From Verrucomicrobiota bacterium (lineage in GTDB: Bacteria > Verrucomicrobiota > Verrucomicrobiia > Opitutales > UBA2995): 64,000 nucleotides of DNA. The first letter of the stretch is position 1. Each line of letters starts with the position of its first letter. The notes below the pieces were generated by a model. The model did no database searches and was not told where the DNA came from. It was given only the letters and a program-made list of their open reading frames with translations. Positions 33,184-41,972 of this stretch are shown in pieces. The translations under genes were made by a program, and so were the position numbers. The DNA lies in the NCBI GenBank assembly GCA_027622555.1, contig JAQBYJ010000003.1, forward strand, positions 1-64,000. Reading direction: 5' to 3'.

Positions 33184-33210
33184 CCATAAATTTTGTCTTA
33201 AAATTTATGG
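33184..33210. promoter_or_regulatory. 11-bp inverted repeat upstream of pdhA
   Basis: Arms ccataaatttt (33184-33194) and aaaatttatgg (33200-33210) are exact complements around a 5-base loop. It lies 64 bp before the pdhA start codon. A regulator-binding site in the pdh promoter region is the simplest reading, but a transcript hairpin is possible. Confidence 0.5.
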
Positions 33211-33274
33211 GCATACAAAGGTTGAATTTTCCTAACTAGTACCTAGAGTGCGGCTCCTTTAATTACGGACCATC

Positions 33275-34384
33275 GTGACTACGCAAAAGAAAACTACCAA
33301 AAAAAGCCCGAGAAAAAAGGCTGCAGAAGGAAAGTCCGCAGATGTAAATGCGAAGCTAACCAACGAGCAGAAAATCGGGTTTCTCACTACCATGCTTCGC
33401 ATCCGACGCTTTGAAGAGCGTTCGCTGCGCGTCTATCAACAAGGTAAGATTGGCGGATTTCTCCACCTTTACATTGGGCAGGAAGCCGTTGCTGTTGGAA
33501 CAGTTTCGATGATGGGTGAGCATGATCACGTCATCACTGCCTACCGCGATCACGGTCATGCATTGGCTGTGGGTATGGGAATGAACGAATGTATGGCCGA
33601 GCTTTACGGCAAATACACAGGCTGTTCCAAGGGTAAGGGTGGATCCATGCACTTTTTCGCGCCTGACAAGAACTATTGGGGTGGTCATGGAATTGTTGCC
33701 GGGCAAACGCCATTGGGTGCTGGAATCGCTTTCGCTCTCAAATACCAAGGCTTGAAAGGTTCCTGTATGTGTTTCATGGGAGACGGCGCCGTAAATCAGG
33801 GAGCATATCATGAAGCGCTTAACTTGGCAGGGCTCTGGGATCTCCCGGTTATTTATATTATCGAAAACAACGGCTACTCCATGGGGACCAGCCAGGAACG
33901 TTCATCGGCCGGAGAAATCCTGGCAAAACGGGCCGAAGGCTATAATATCGCATGGGATATCTGCGACGGACACGATCTGGAAGAGGTTCGTCAAAAAACT
34001 TCCGAAGCGATGGCTCGGGCGCACAATGAATGCAAGCCTACCATCCTCGAGATCGATACCTACCGCTATCGCGGCCATTCAGTGGCTGATCCGGATAAGA
34101 CCTACCGGACCAAGGATGAGATCGCCGAATATCAGCGGACCAAAGACCCCATTAACCTCTACCGTGAAAAGTTGATTTCCCAGGGAGTGTTGACTCAAGA
34201 GGAAGCGAAGGAGATCGATAAAGCAGCCCGGGCTGAGGCCGACGAGTCAGTTAAGTTCGCTGAACAAAGTCCCTTTCCGCCCGTTGAAGAAATCACCCGT
34301 GACGTTTATTGGGAAGAAGACCATCCGGAACACAAAGTGTCCCAAGGTCGTATTTTCTTCCAGGACCCTCCGACGGAAGGCTGA
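33275..34384 (+). CDS. pdhA: Pyruvate dehydrogenase E1 component, alpha subunit
   Basis: E1-alpha binds thiamine diphosphate and decarboxylates pyruvate in the PDH complex. The 369-residue protein has the TPP motif GDGAVNQGAYHEALNLAGLW near residue 168 followed by NNGYSMGT, and the phospholoop YRYRGHSVADPDKTYR. A lysine-rich extension of about 30 residues (KKTTKKSPRKKAAEGK) precedes the fold. The start is GTG at 33275, since the next in-frame methionine (MLRIRRFEER) would remove conserved sequence. It heads pdhABC. The E3 gene is not in this window. Confidence 0.93.
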   Translation: MTTQKKTTKKSPRKKAAEGKSADVNAKLTNEQKIGFLTTMLRIRRFEERSLRVYQQGKIGGFLHLYIGQEAVAVGTVSMMGEHDHVITAYRDHGHALAVGMGMNECMAELYGKYTGCSKGKGGSMHFFAPDKNYWGGHGIVAGQTPLGAGIAFALKYQGLKGSCMCFMGDGAVNQGAYHEALNLAGLWDLPVIYIIENNGYSMGTSQERSSAGEILAKRAEGYNIAWDICDGHDLEEVRQKTSEAMARAHNECKPTILEIDTYRYRGHSVADPDKTYRTKDEIAEYQRTKDPINLYREKLISQGVLTQEEAKEIDKAARAEADESVKFAEQSPFPPVEEITRDVYWEEDHPEHKVSQGRIFFQDPPTEG

Positions 34385-34408
34385 AGCTAATTTCTAATTT
34401 TAATAAAA

Positions 34409-35386
34409 ATGCCCGTAATAACTTATAGAGAAGCCCTCATGCAGGCCATGGCGGAAGAAATGGATCGTGACGAGAAGGTCATGATCATGGGGGAGGAAGT
34501 CGCCCAGTTCAAAGGTTCCTACAAGGTAACTGAAGGTCTCCTCGAGCGCTTTGGTGCCAAACGCGTAATCGATACACCGATCAGTGAAGCCGGATTTACT
34601 GGAATGGCTATTGGTGCCGCAATGATGGGTCTGCGTCCAATCTGCGAACTCATGTTTTGGAGTTTTTCTTACGTTGCTTTTGACCAGTTGTTCAACAATG
34701 CACCCAATGTGCGTTACATGTCTGGTGGTTTGGCAAATGTGCCATTAGTGGTTCGCGGACCCAGTAATGGAGGAACCAGCGTTGGTGCTACTCATTCGCA
34801 CACGCTTGAAAATTTTGCAGCAAACACGCCGGGGCTTAAAGTGGTATGTCCGGCAACTGCTTACGACGCGAAAGGTCTCTTAAAAGCTGCCATCCGTGAC
34901 AACGATCCGGTGTTTTTTATGGAGAATACCATTCTCTATAATGATACCGGTGAAGTTCCTGAAGAGGAGTATCTCATCCCTCTTGGTCTTGCCGAGGTGA
35001 AACGCGTAGGCACGGATTTGACGATTGTTGCTCACGGCAGAGCCACCATTACCAGTCTTAAGGCCGCAGAAATTTTGAAGGCCGAGCACGGCATTGACGC
35101 GGAGGTGGTAGACCTTCGCTCGATCCGACCTTTGGATGAAGAGACGATTTTAACTTCAGTTAGAAAAACCAATCGCGTTCTTTTGGTTGAGGAAAATAAA
35201 CCTTTTTGTGGAGTCGATGCGCAGATCTCGCACATGATCCAGGAAAAAGCATTCGATTACCTTGATGGCCCGATCAAACGGGTATCAGCTGTGGATGCTC
35301 CGGCCATTTACTCACCTCCGTTGGAGAAACTTCAGCTTCCTTATCCTGAAAGAGTTGTCAAAGAGGCTCTCGAAGCACTCAAATAG
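34409..35386 (+). CDS. pdhB: Pyruvate dehydrogenase E1 component, beta subunit
   Basis: The 325-residue partner of E1-alpha shows ITYREALMQAMAEEMDRDEK, IMGEEVAQFKGSYKVT, DTPISEAGFTGMAIGAAM and GPSNGGTSVGATHSHTLE, and the transketolase C-terminal domain with VDLRSIRPLDEETI. Length is standard for E1-beta. It is 24 bp downstream of pdhA and followed after 41 bp by the E2 gene. A branched-chain oxoacid dehydrogenase is a weaker alternative; the gene order and motifs favour PDH. Confidence 0.93.
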   Translation: MPVITYREALMQAMAEEMDRDEKVMIMGEEVAQFKGSYKVTEGLLERFGAKRVIDTPISEAGFTGMAIGAAMMGLRPICELMFWSFSYVAFDQLFNNAPNVRYMSGGLANVPLVVRGPSNGGTSVGATHSHTLENFAANTPGLKVVCPATAYDAKGLLKAAIRDNDPVFFMENTILYNDTGEVPEEEYLIPLGLAEVKRVGTDLTIVAHGRATITSLKAAEILKAEHGIDAEVVDLRSIRPLDEETILTSVRKTNRVLLVEENKPFCGVDAQISHMIQEKAFDYLDGPIKRVSAVDAPAIYSPPLEKLQLPYPERVVKEALEALK

Positions 35387-35427
35387 TTCCTACAAAAACA
35401 GAGACCAAGATTTAAGAAAACCGACTT

Positions 35428-36741
35428 ATGGCCACAGTAATTGAAATGCCCAAACTGAGTGATACGATGAGCGTGGGAACGCTTATTGCCTGGCTCAAGA
35501 ATGAAGGGGACGCAATCGAGCCCGGTGACCTTATTGCTGAAGTGGAAACCGATAAGGCAACCATGGAGCTCGAAGCATTTGACGAAGGCATTCTTTTAAA
35601 ACAGGTTGCCAGTGCTGGTGATCAGGTTCCTATAGGAGGTCCGGTCGCTGTCATAGGAGAAAAAGGAGAGAAATTTGACCTGGCAGCCTTAACCGGAAGT
35701 GCTCCTGCAGTAGCTCCGGCTGCCAAAGAAGCACCTGCCGCTAAATCGGAGCCAATTGCTCCGGTCGAGGTCGAGGTTGCAGCGAAGATTGAAAACACGA
35801 CAGAAGTTCTGGTTGCTCCATCTTCGGACGGGAGAGTAAAAGCGTCTCCTCTCGCTCGCAAATTGGCCGAGGCAAAAGGTATAGATTTGTCGACTGTCAA
35901 AGGTACCGGTCCAGGCGGTCGCGTCGTTAAGGCCGACGTCGAAGCTGCAACCGGAAGCCCGGCTGCTGTCGCCACTGCACCTGCAACAAGTTCAGTAGCA
36001 TCGATCCCGACGACAATTTCAGGAAGTGCTATTGCAGAAGAGGGCAAACAGACCTTGTCAAACATGCGAACCGTGATTGCTCAACGACTCATGGAGTCGA
36101 AATCACAAGTTCCTCATTTTTATCTGGAAACAGAAGTGGACGTTGCTCCTTTGATGAAGCTTCGCTCAGATCTCAATGAACACCTCAGCCAATTGCCCGC
36201 AGAACAAGGTGGTATCAAGCTCACCGTTACGGACTTTATTCTAAAAGCGACCACTGAAGCACTGCGTCGTGTTCCCCAAGTAAACTCCTCATGGGGTGGA
36301 GATCACATTTTGCAGCATGGCGCTGTCCACTTGGGCGTAGCGGTTGCCGTTGATGATGGATTGGTCGTGCCCGTAATAAAAGACGCTCATACAAAGGGTG
36401 TTCGCCAATTCAGCGCCGAGCTCAAGGAACTGGCAGGCAAAGCTAAGAACAAAAAGCTGAAGCCGACCGAAATGTCGGGTAGCACGTTCACTGTGTCTTC
36501 TCTGGGGATGTTTCCTATCACCGGATTTTTTGGAATTATCAATCAGCCTAATGCCGGTATCCTTTCGGTTGGAACAGCCGTTAAACAGCCGGTTGTTGAT
36601 GCCAATGATCAAATCGTTGTCGGCCATCGCATGACAATTGGAGGAAGCTTTGACCATCGTGTAGTGGATGGCGCTGTCGGAGCTATGTTCCTCAAAGCGT
36701 TGAAGGAAATCCTGGAAACGCCGGCTCTGATACTTCTTTAG
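35428..36741 (+). CDS. pdhC: Dihydrolipoamide acetyltransferase (PDH E2)
   Basis: The 437-residue E2 has one lipoyl domain at residues 1-80 with the modified lysine in EVETDKATMELEAF (near 43). An Ala/Pro-rich linker follows, then a peripheral-subunit-binding domain (KASPLARKLAEAKGIDLSTV and GTGPGGRVVKADVE near 137-172) and the catalytic domain from about 210. The catalytic motif is GGSFDHRVVDGA near 409-420. It transfers acetyl groups to CoA and forms the core of the complex. Confidence 0.93.
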   Translation: MATVIEMPKLSDTMSVGTLIAWLKNEGDAIEPGDLIAEVETDKATMELEAFDEGILLKQVASAGDQVPIGGPVAVIGEKGEKFDLAALTGSAPAVAPAAKEAPAAKSEPIAPVEVEVAAKIENTTEVLVAPSSDGRVKASPLARKLAEAKGIDLSTVKGTGPGGRVVKADVEAATGSPAAVATAPATSSVASIPTTISGSAIAEEGKQTLSNMRTVIAQRLMESKSQVPHFYLETEVDVAPLMKLRSDLNEHLSQLPAEQGGIKLTVTDFILKATTEALRRVPQVNSSWGGDHILQHGAVHLGVAVAVDDGLVVPVIKDAHTKGVRQFSAELKELAGKAKNKKLKPTEMSGSTFTVSSLGMFPITGFFGIINQPNAGILSVGTAVKQPVVDANDQIVVGHRMTIGGSFDHRVVDGAVGAMFLKALKEILETPALILL

Positions 36742-36884
36742 GAGAGGTTTATTCCCCGATCCTCGGCGGCGTTTCTTTAGTCCTGCTGATTTGATTACTT
36801 GAGCTGGGTAACTACGCGTGCCACGGCGAATCCTTGCGAAGACGGGTCCCCGCAGCGCAGAGTGAACATCTTAGATTCGGAGAA

Positions 36885-37778
36885 CTATCCCAATGACAAC
36901 ACCTTGGCGCCTTTGGAGAAAACCGTTACGGTGCCCGACGATTCAGAGATGACAATGGCAATGGAATTGGTTTGAGCAGTTGCCGCAGCCGCAGCCACGT
37001 GGCGCGAGCCGAGCCCGCTTGGCACCTGTACAGCCTTGGTAACCGGTGCGTCGAGATACACCGCCGCGGCCTCAACCACCCCTTTGCGATCTATGAGGAA
37101 TCCGCCGTCCAGCGCCGCATACTCCCGCATGGTTTCAACGAATTCTCTGTCGTAAATGCTGCGGGACTTCCGCGGGTGTCCTTTGCAAGGATTTAGAATC
37201 AGGGGGCGGGCAATGGAATTTAATTCTTCCATATCCCCGAGGAGAAAGATGGTGCCGATCGGTTTTCCTTCGCGGCCTTCCGTAGCGAAGCGAAGTGCGA
37301 GGTCAATCAGCCGAATGAATTCCTGCGAGGTGGGAAGTTTTCTTTGTTTTCCAGTGCCCCTTCCTTTAAACCAATCGAAGTCGCGTTCTGGATTCGCGAT
37401 GAGCAAATTGTCCAACCGTTTGGATCCGGAGACGCCGACCAGGCAGACAATGGATTCATCTTTTCTCATGTATCCATGCATTACTGACAGGATAAGTGCG
37501 AGTGTAATTTGTTCCATGCGCTCAACCGGACTGTGGGGAATTTCAACTTGGTGATCTCCCTCCTTAATGTTTTCCTCCACTTTTTCGGTTCCGCGCGATA
37601 CCCAGATAATGGTTTCATTCTTCCTATGCTGATCGACCATTTTCCGGTCTGTTATCAGCTCTCCGACTACGAGGACAGTTTTCAATCCGAGGTCTCTCGC
37701 AAGTTTGAACCCATACTCGATCAGAAGACGAGTTTCTTTGATCTCATGCCTGTTGTCTGTCTTTTTTAGCTGGGCCAT
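36885..37778 (-). CDS. Diadenylate cyclase (DacZ-like)
   Basis: The 297-residue protein would make cyclic di-AMP from two ATP. The C-terminal DAC domain (about 165-297) shows YAALDGGFLIDRKGVVEAAA, then VPSGLGSRHVAAAAATA and AIVISESSGTVTVFSKGAKV. The usual DGA and RHR motifs read DGG and RHV. The N-terminal 140 residues (ETRLLIEYGFKLARDLGLKT and onward) are a pyruvate-kinase-like region as in archaeal DacZ, rather than the HhH region of DisA or the membrane helices of CdaA. No CdaR-like partner is adjacent. Family placement is good; activity with the altered motifs is likely but not proven. Confidence 0.75.
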   Translation of the reverse strand: MAQLKKTDNRHEIKETRLLIEYGFKLARDLGLKTVLVVGELITDRKMVDQHRKNETIIWVSRGTEKVEENIKEGDHQVEIPHSPVERMEQITLALILSVMHGYMRKDESIVCLVGVSGSKRLDNLLIANPERDFDWFKGRGTGKQRKLPTSQEFIRLIDLALRFATEGREGKPIGTIFLLGDMEELNSIARPLILNPCKGHPRKSRSIYDREFVETMREYAALDGGFLIDRKGVVEAAAVYLDAPVTKAVQVPSGLGSRHVAAAAATAQTNSIAIVISESSGTVTVFSKGAKVLSLG

Positions 37779-37944
37779 AGTATCTATTAAATAATGACTT
37801 TCCCGTAGCCTACAATATTTTTTAATGAGTTCTCCTTTGTGTATGGTAAGAGACTACTTTCGTAATCGAATACGTATTAGGATTCATCGGTCTCCCGATT
37901 TGTGAAGGAAATATCTGCAGTTTGAAAGTTTTCCCGCAAGTTAA

Positions 37945-39909
37945 CTAGCCTTCAGCCCGTGCATCCGTGTCGGCCAGAATGGCTTCTTTCATCGACTCGA
38001 TGGCTGATTGGGTAAGGGCTTTCTTTTCCTCCAGCTCGGAAGGATCCGCCACGTCTTCACGGCCGAAGAGATAAAATTTAATCTTTGGCTCGGTTCCGCT
38101 ACCTCGAACGGCATATTGGTAGCCGTTGGCGAGTGTGAGGAAGTAGAAGTCCTGCTTGGGAATGGTTTGTCCATCCGCATCTTCAAAAATCTGAACACCG
38201 AAGTCTTTCATTTCGGTTACCGCAATTCCGCCGATCTCTTTCGGCGAATCGGACCGGTAAGAGTCCAGAATGTTTTTTATTTTCTGTGCTCCAGCTGCCC
38301 CTTCGTAATAGACGTTTCCTAACGTTTCAAAGTAGTAACCGTATTTGCAGTACAGCGAGTCCAGGTAGTCTAGGAACGTTTTCCCCTGGCTCTTTAGGTA
38401 CGCCGCGATTTCACAAAACATGACCACTGCGGCATTACCGTCTTTGTCGCGCACCGCATCACTACCGAGGTAGCCGTAGCTTTCTTCGCCTCCGAAAACA
38501 TAAAAAGTACTATGCTCCTGAAGTAAATCAGCGCGTTTCAGGTAGTTCGTATTATCGTAGTCGATTTGGTAGCCGTGTTGTTTTTTAAGTTCGTTTTGAA
38601 GCTGTTGTTCGTACTGGCCAATTTTTTCACCGATCCATTTAAATCCTGTCAGTGTGTTAATGACCTTCAAGCCATGTGCCTTGCCTATGGCGTCCTGAAG
38701 AGGAGTGGTAACAAAGGTCTTAATCAAGACTGCTTTTTCCGTTCCACCGGGAGGAAGTATCCCGCTTTCCTTCATTTGGCCAATCCGGTACTCGGCCATT
38801 ACAGAACCAATCATGTTACCAGACAACAGTTGCATCTTTCCTTCGCTGTCTCGAACCGCAACTCCCATGCGATCGCAATCGGGATCGGTGGCGATAACCA
38901 CATCTGCTCCTGTCGATTCAGCTTGTGTGATTGCCATGGAAAGAGCCTCGGCATTTTCCGGGTTTGGAGACTTAACGGTTGGGAAACGGGGATCAAAAGC
39001 ATCTTGTTCGGGAACGGTGTCTACACTGACTCCCAGGCGTTCGAGGACTGGTACAGAGGCAACCCCTCCAGTACCGTGGATCGGAGTGAAGACTACTTTC
39101 ACCTTACTTTCCTTGAACAAATTTTTGTCCAAAACGACATCCAGGACGGAAGAAAAGTAAGCCTCGTCAATTGAATCCGGTAAGGTGACCACTTCACTTA
39201 GATCAATCTCTAGGTGTTTGGCCGTTTCAGCCAGAGCCACCTCGTTTACCTTGTCGATGATTCCGGAGGCATGCGGTTCGACGACTTGAGCGCCATCGCT
39301 GAAGTAGGCTTTAAAACCGTTATCGTGAGGCGGATTGTGACTTGCTGTGATAACAATCCCGGCCGTGGCGTTGAGTTTACGCACGGAAAAGCTGAGATGA
39401 GGTGTTGAACGTGGACCCTCAAAGATCATGGCCAAACCGCCTAAGCGTGTCCAGGTGGAGGCCGCAAGTTCGCAAAAGTAACGAGAGAAATGGCGTACGT
39501 CGTGGGCGATTACCAGTTTGGGAACGTCAAAGATTTCACAATGTTTAAGATGCTGTTTCGAGTAGTTGAAAAGGCCGATGGTTGCGCGGATCAAATTAAA
39601 GTCATTTAAAACATTGGACCCAATTGCCGGGTGAGCTGGCGTGCCCAAATCTGAAAGCGTGCCCAGTTCCGCCTCTGCGGATATGCGTCCAATGGTCCGG
39701 CCGCGCATACCGCCTGTTCCAAATTCCATGTTTTTATAGAATCGGTCGTTCAGTTCTTCGAAGGCTTCCTTGTTGAGCAGTTCCTGGATGCTTTCGAGAG
39801 CCCAATCCGGAAGGAAGTTACCTTCGACCCAGAGGGCCATATTTTCGGCGGTGGACGGGAGAATCTTACTTTCAGACCCTGCCAGTTTAATGGATTCGAT
39901 GAGGCTCAT
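37945..39909 (-). CDS. Phosphoglucomutase/phosphomannomutase family protein
   Basis: The 654-residue alpha-D-phosphohexomutase has the catalytic serine loop in VITASHNPPHDNGFKAYFSD (near residue 183), the metal loop ATDPDCDRMGV (near 341), the sugar loop FGGEESYGYL (near 475) and the phosphate-binding RGSGTEPKIKFY near the C-terminus. It is longer than bacterial Pgm (about 550), as is usual for the PgcA/PGM2-like branch. It probably interconverts glucose-1- and glucose-6-phosphate or the pentose analogues. It lies 10 bp downstream of the UDP-sugar pyrophosphorylase, suggesting a shared transcript. Confidence 0.88.
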   Translation of the reverse strand: MSLIESIKLAGSESKILPSTAENMALWVEGNFLPDWALESIQELLNKEAFEELNDRFYKNMEFGTGGMRGRTIGRISAEAELGTLSDLGTPAHPAIGSNVLNDFNLIRATIGLFNYSKQHLKHCEIFDVPKLVIAHDVRHFSRYFCELAASTWTRLGGLAMIFEGPRSTPHLSFSVRKLNATAGIVITASHNPPHDNGFKAYFSDGAQVVEPHASGIIDKVNEVALAETAKHLEIDLSEVVTLPDSIDEAYFSSVLDVVLDKNLFKESKVKVVFTPIHGTGGVASVPVLERLGVSVDTVPEQDAFDPRFPTVKSPNPENAEALSMAITQAESTGADVVIATDPDCDRMGVAVRDSEGKMQLLSGNMIGSVMAEYRIGQMKESGILPPGGTEKAVLIKTFVTTPLQDAIGKAHGLKVINTLTGFKWIGEKIGQYEQQLQNELKKQHGYQIDYDNTNYLKRADLLQEHSTFYVFGGEESYGYLGSDAVRDKDGNAAVVMFCEIAAYLKSQGKTFLDYLDSLYCKYGYYFETLGNVYYEGAAGAQKIKNILDSYRSDSPKEIGGIAVTEMKDFGVQIFEDADGQTIPKQDFYFLTLANGYQYAVRGSGTEPKIKFYLFGREDVADPSELEEKKALTQSAIESMKEAILADTDARAEG

Positions 39910-39919
39910 AGTATTGAAA

Positions 39920-41344
39920 TTATTTAAGGTCTATGGGTTGATTTAAGTCGGGCTTTTCCGATAAGGCTTTCCAGCTTTTAATGAATGAGGCCTCATCGTA
40001 TCCAAAAAGCGGGCTCACCTCTACCAGCTGTACAGGGACTCCGGTTTCATCCTTTGCAAGGGGTGAACCTGCCGACTGAAACCAGGACGCAAATTCTATC
40101 ATTTGGCCTTCTTTGCAGGTTTTGGGTGAATCGAGTCCGTCTGCGTTTTTAACGGGACTAAAATCGGTCGAACGCCGGGTTTCGATGACTATCGTTTTCT
40201 CTGAAAATGGAAGGGCGTCGAACACAAACATCTCGAACTTGATTCCATTTGGCGACTCCGGTGTAAACGGATTTCCCGAATCGTCGATCGTGGGAATCTT
40301 TTTATTAGCGCGGTGAAATGGAAGGCTAGGGGAGGAAGCATCGCCACCTCCCATTTGATTAATAAAGTCTCGAGACAAGGTATGAATTGCGACGCTGCCA
40401 GAAAGGAATTTCAGTTGTCCTTCCTTATTCGTTGCATGCATAAGGTCTACTGGAAGGTCACTGTATTCAATAACTACGGTCTTGCCCTTTTGCTTACAGA
40501 ATACACCCAATTTTTCTTCGGGGTATGCCTTGGGTATCATCTTGCTGGACATACCGGCCTCGCTTTGCAGATGAAATCCGATAAAGCTTGGGTCGATGGC
40601 TTTGATGAGCGGATTGTCTACCTGAAAGTAGCTTAACACATCGATCCCGCTTTCCTCCATGATTTTGGTCGCTCCACTTCGGACCAATGCCCGTAATGAG
40701 CCGCCATGACCGTCGGGACTCATGGCGATGGAACCTTTGCTGGACAGGAGAATTTTCCCTTCTGTGTCGATAGCGGGCATGCGCCCTTGTCGAAAGCAAT
40801 GAACCTGATTCGGATGTAGTCCGAAATATTGGTTTGTTTCGAGAAAATCGACCGTATCCGCATGGTTCACATTACTAGTCATGATAAACCACGGAATGGT
40901 GGACTCATAAGTGTTTTCTGCTGCTTTAATCTTTTCAGCGAATACCTGAAACAAAGACTTCCCATGAATGGGCGTGACTGGGAAAAGTCCTTTTGGTTTA
41001 TCGTAGCCCAGGCGTGTACCTTGTCCTCCCGCGACTACAAATGCCGCAACGGAACCCCGGCGAAGAGCGGTTTCGCCCATTTCGCGGGCTTCGTCCCAGC
41101 GCGCTGCATCTCCACCTTGCGTTGGGTGAGCTATATAGGGTGCCGGTTCCAGGTCCGTATAATCCTGATGAGCTTCACCGCCGCCTTGAACCAGGGTACG
41201 ATGCAAGGTTGCAATTTCTTCCAGATCAATTTCGGCGGCTTCTTCCAGCAACCTTGCTTGTTCGTTTACGGATAACTCCTCCCAGAATTTAAAAACCTGG
41301 CCTTGGCCGGTTTGGGAAAATTGTTCAATCAATGGATGAATCAT
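39920..41344 (-). CDS. UDPGP-family pyrophosphorylase (UAP1-like UDP-HexNAc or UDP-glucose type)
   Basis: The 474-residue protein resembles eukaryotic UDP-N-acetylglucosamine pyrophosphorylase: AAFVVAGGQGTRLGYDKPKG (near 98-117) with LFPVTPIHGKSLFQVFAEKI, then PDGHGGSLRALVRSG, SYFQVDNPLIKAID and FEMFVFDALPFSEKTIVIET. It would make a UDP-sugar from UTP and a sugar-1-phosphate. A GlcNAc-1-P substrate is suggested by the UAP1-like motifs, but glucose-1-P cannot be excluded, given the adjacent phosphosugar mutase. It overlaps the upstream FtsB/DivIC-like gene by 4 bp. Confidence 0.82.
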   Translation of the reverse strand: MIHPLIEQFSQTGQGQVFKFWEELSVNEQARLLEEAAEIDLEEIATLHRTLVQGGGEAHQDYTDLEPAPYIAHPTQGGDAARWDEAREMGETALRRGSVAAFVVAGGQGTRLGYDKPKGLFPVTPIHGKSLFQVFAEKIKAAENTYESTIPWFIMTSNVNHADTVDFLETNQYFGLHPNQVHCFRQGRMPAIDTEGKILLSSKGSIAMSPDGHGGSLRALVRSGATKIMEESGIDVLSYFQVDNPLIKAIDPSFIGFHLQSEAGMSSKMIPKAYPEEKLGVFCKQKGKTVVIEYSDLPVDLMHATNKEGQLKFLSGSVAIHTLSRDFINQMGGGDASSPSLPFHRANKKIPTIDDSGNPFTPESPNGIKFEMFVFDALPFSEKTIVIETRRSTDFSPVKNADGLDSPKTCKEGQMIEFASWFQSAGSPLAKDETGVPVQLVEVSPLFGYDEASFIKSWKALSEKPDLNQPIDLK

Positions 41345-41655
41345 GGATGTTGAGACGTTTTTTTTTGCTCTTTTGGAAAACGGTAAATGTATTCTTCGGG
41401 CCGGGTGTAGCCAAGACGTTCGCGCACAACCTGCTCCAGAAAAACGGGATCTGTGAGCAGTTTATCCAGATATTCGTCTTTGGCCGATAGATCCTGTTCA
41501 ATTTCCCGGATGCGTGCCGAATACTCCATATCGCGTGATTTTAGGTATGTTAGCTGGTTTCTCGTTTTATAAAGCTCGATAGCCATAATCACTAGTACAA
41601 GGGAGCACATAACCAGAAGACAGGTCAGTAGCGTTGTTAAAACGAACTGTTTCAT
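41341..41655 (-). CDS. FtsB/DivIC-like septum formation protein
   Basis: The 104-residue protein has a single membrane helix (about 6-27), a coiled coil (TYLKSRDMEYSARIREIEQD and onward) and the conserved ending DPVFLEQVVRERLGYTRPEE seen in FtsB/DivIC proteins, which link FtsL and FtsQ in the divisome. Length and topology match. It overlaps the pyrophosphorylase by 4 bp; a cell-division protein coupled to a UDP-sugar enzyme is compatible with a cell-wall theme. Confidence 0.85.
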   Translation of the reverse strand: MKQFVLTTLLTCLLVMCSLVLVIMAIELYKTRNQLTYLKSRDMEYSARIREIEQDLSAKDEYLDKLLTDPVFLEQVVRERLGYTRPEEYIYRFPKEQKKTSQHP

Positions 41656-41972
41656 AAAAGGATGTGGCTACACTAGGAGAGGTTTAAGAGAAAAGTGAAG
41701 ATAGAAAGCTGTGCAATTCCTTGGAAGAAGGTGATCAAGCTGTATTACGTTCCATTTTTAAAAGAAACGCCAGTTTCAGGCCGATAGTGCCCAGTCTTCA
41801 TCCAAATTAAGTGAAACTACCAATACGGCTTCAATTTTATGTCAAAAGGCTCTCTATTCCATTTCAACCGTGTCAACTATATGTGCTGTATGGCTCACTG
41901 ATCGCCGTGACCTTCTTTATCTTAAGAAAATGAACCCATGAGGAAGGTAACTAGAACCTTAATAACCGCGTC
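41656..41972. other. 317-bp divergent intergenic region
   Basis: This separates the ftsB-like gene (minus) from the ExeA-like gene (plus), so it should hold two promoters. I see no tRNA-like fold, no strong hairpin and no credible open frame. AGGAAGG near 41941 is too distant to be the ribosome site for the start at 41973. Confidence 0.5.

Noticed and set aside
38566-39174. 202-codon plus-strand open frame opposite the phosphosugar mutase
   Set aside because: It is antisense to conserved mutase motifs (metal loop and catalytic region) and shows no recognisable domain, so it is a shadow.
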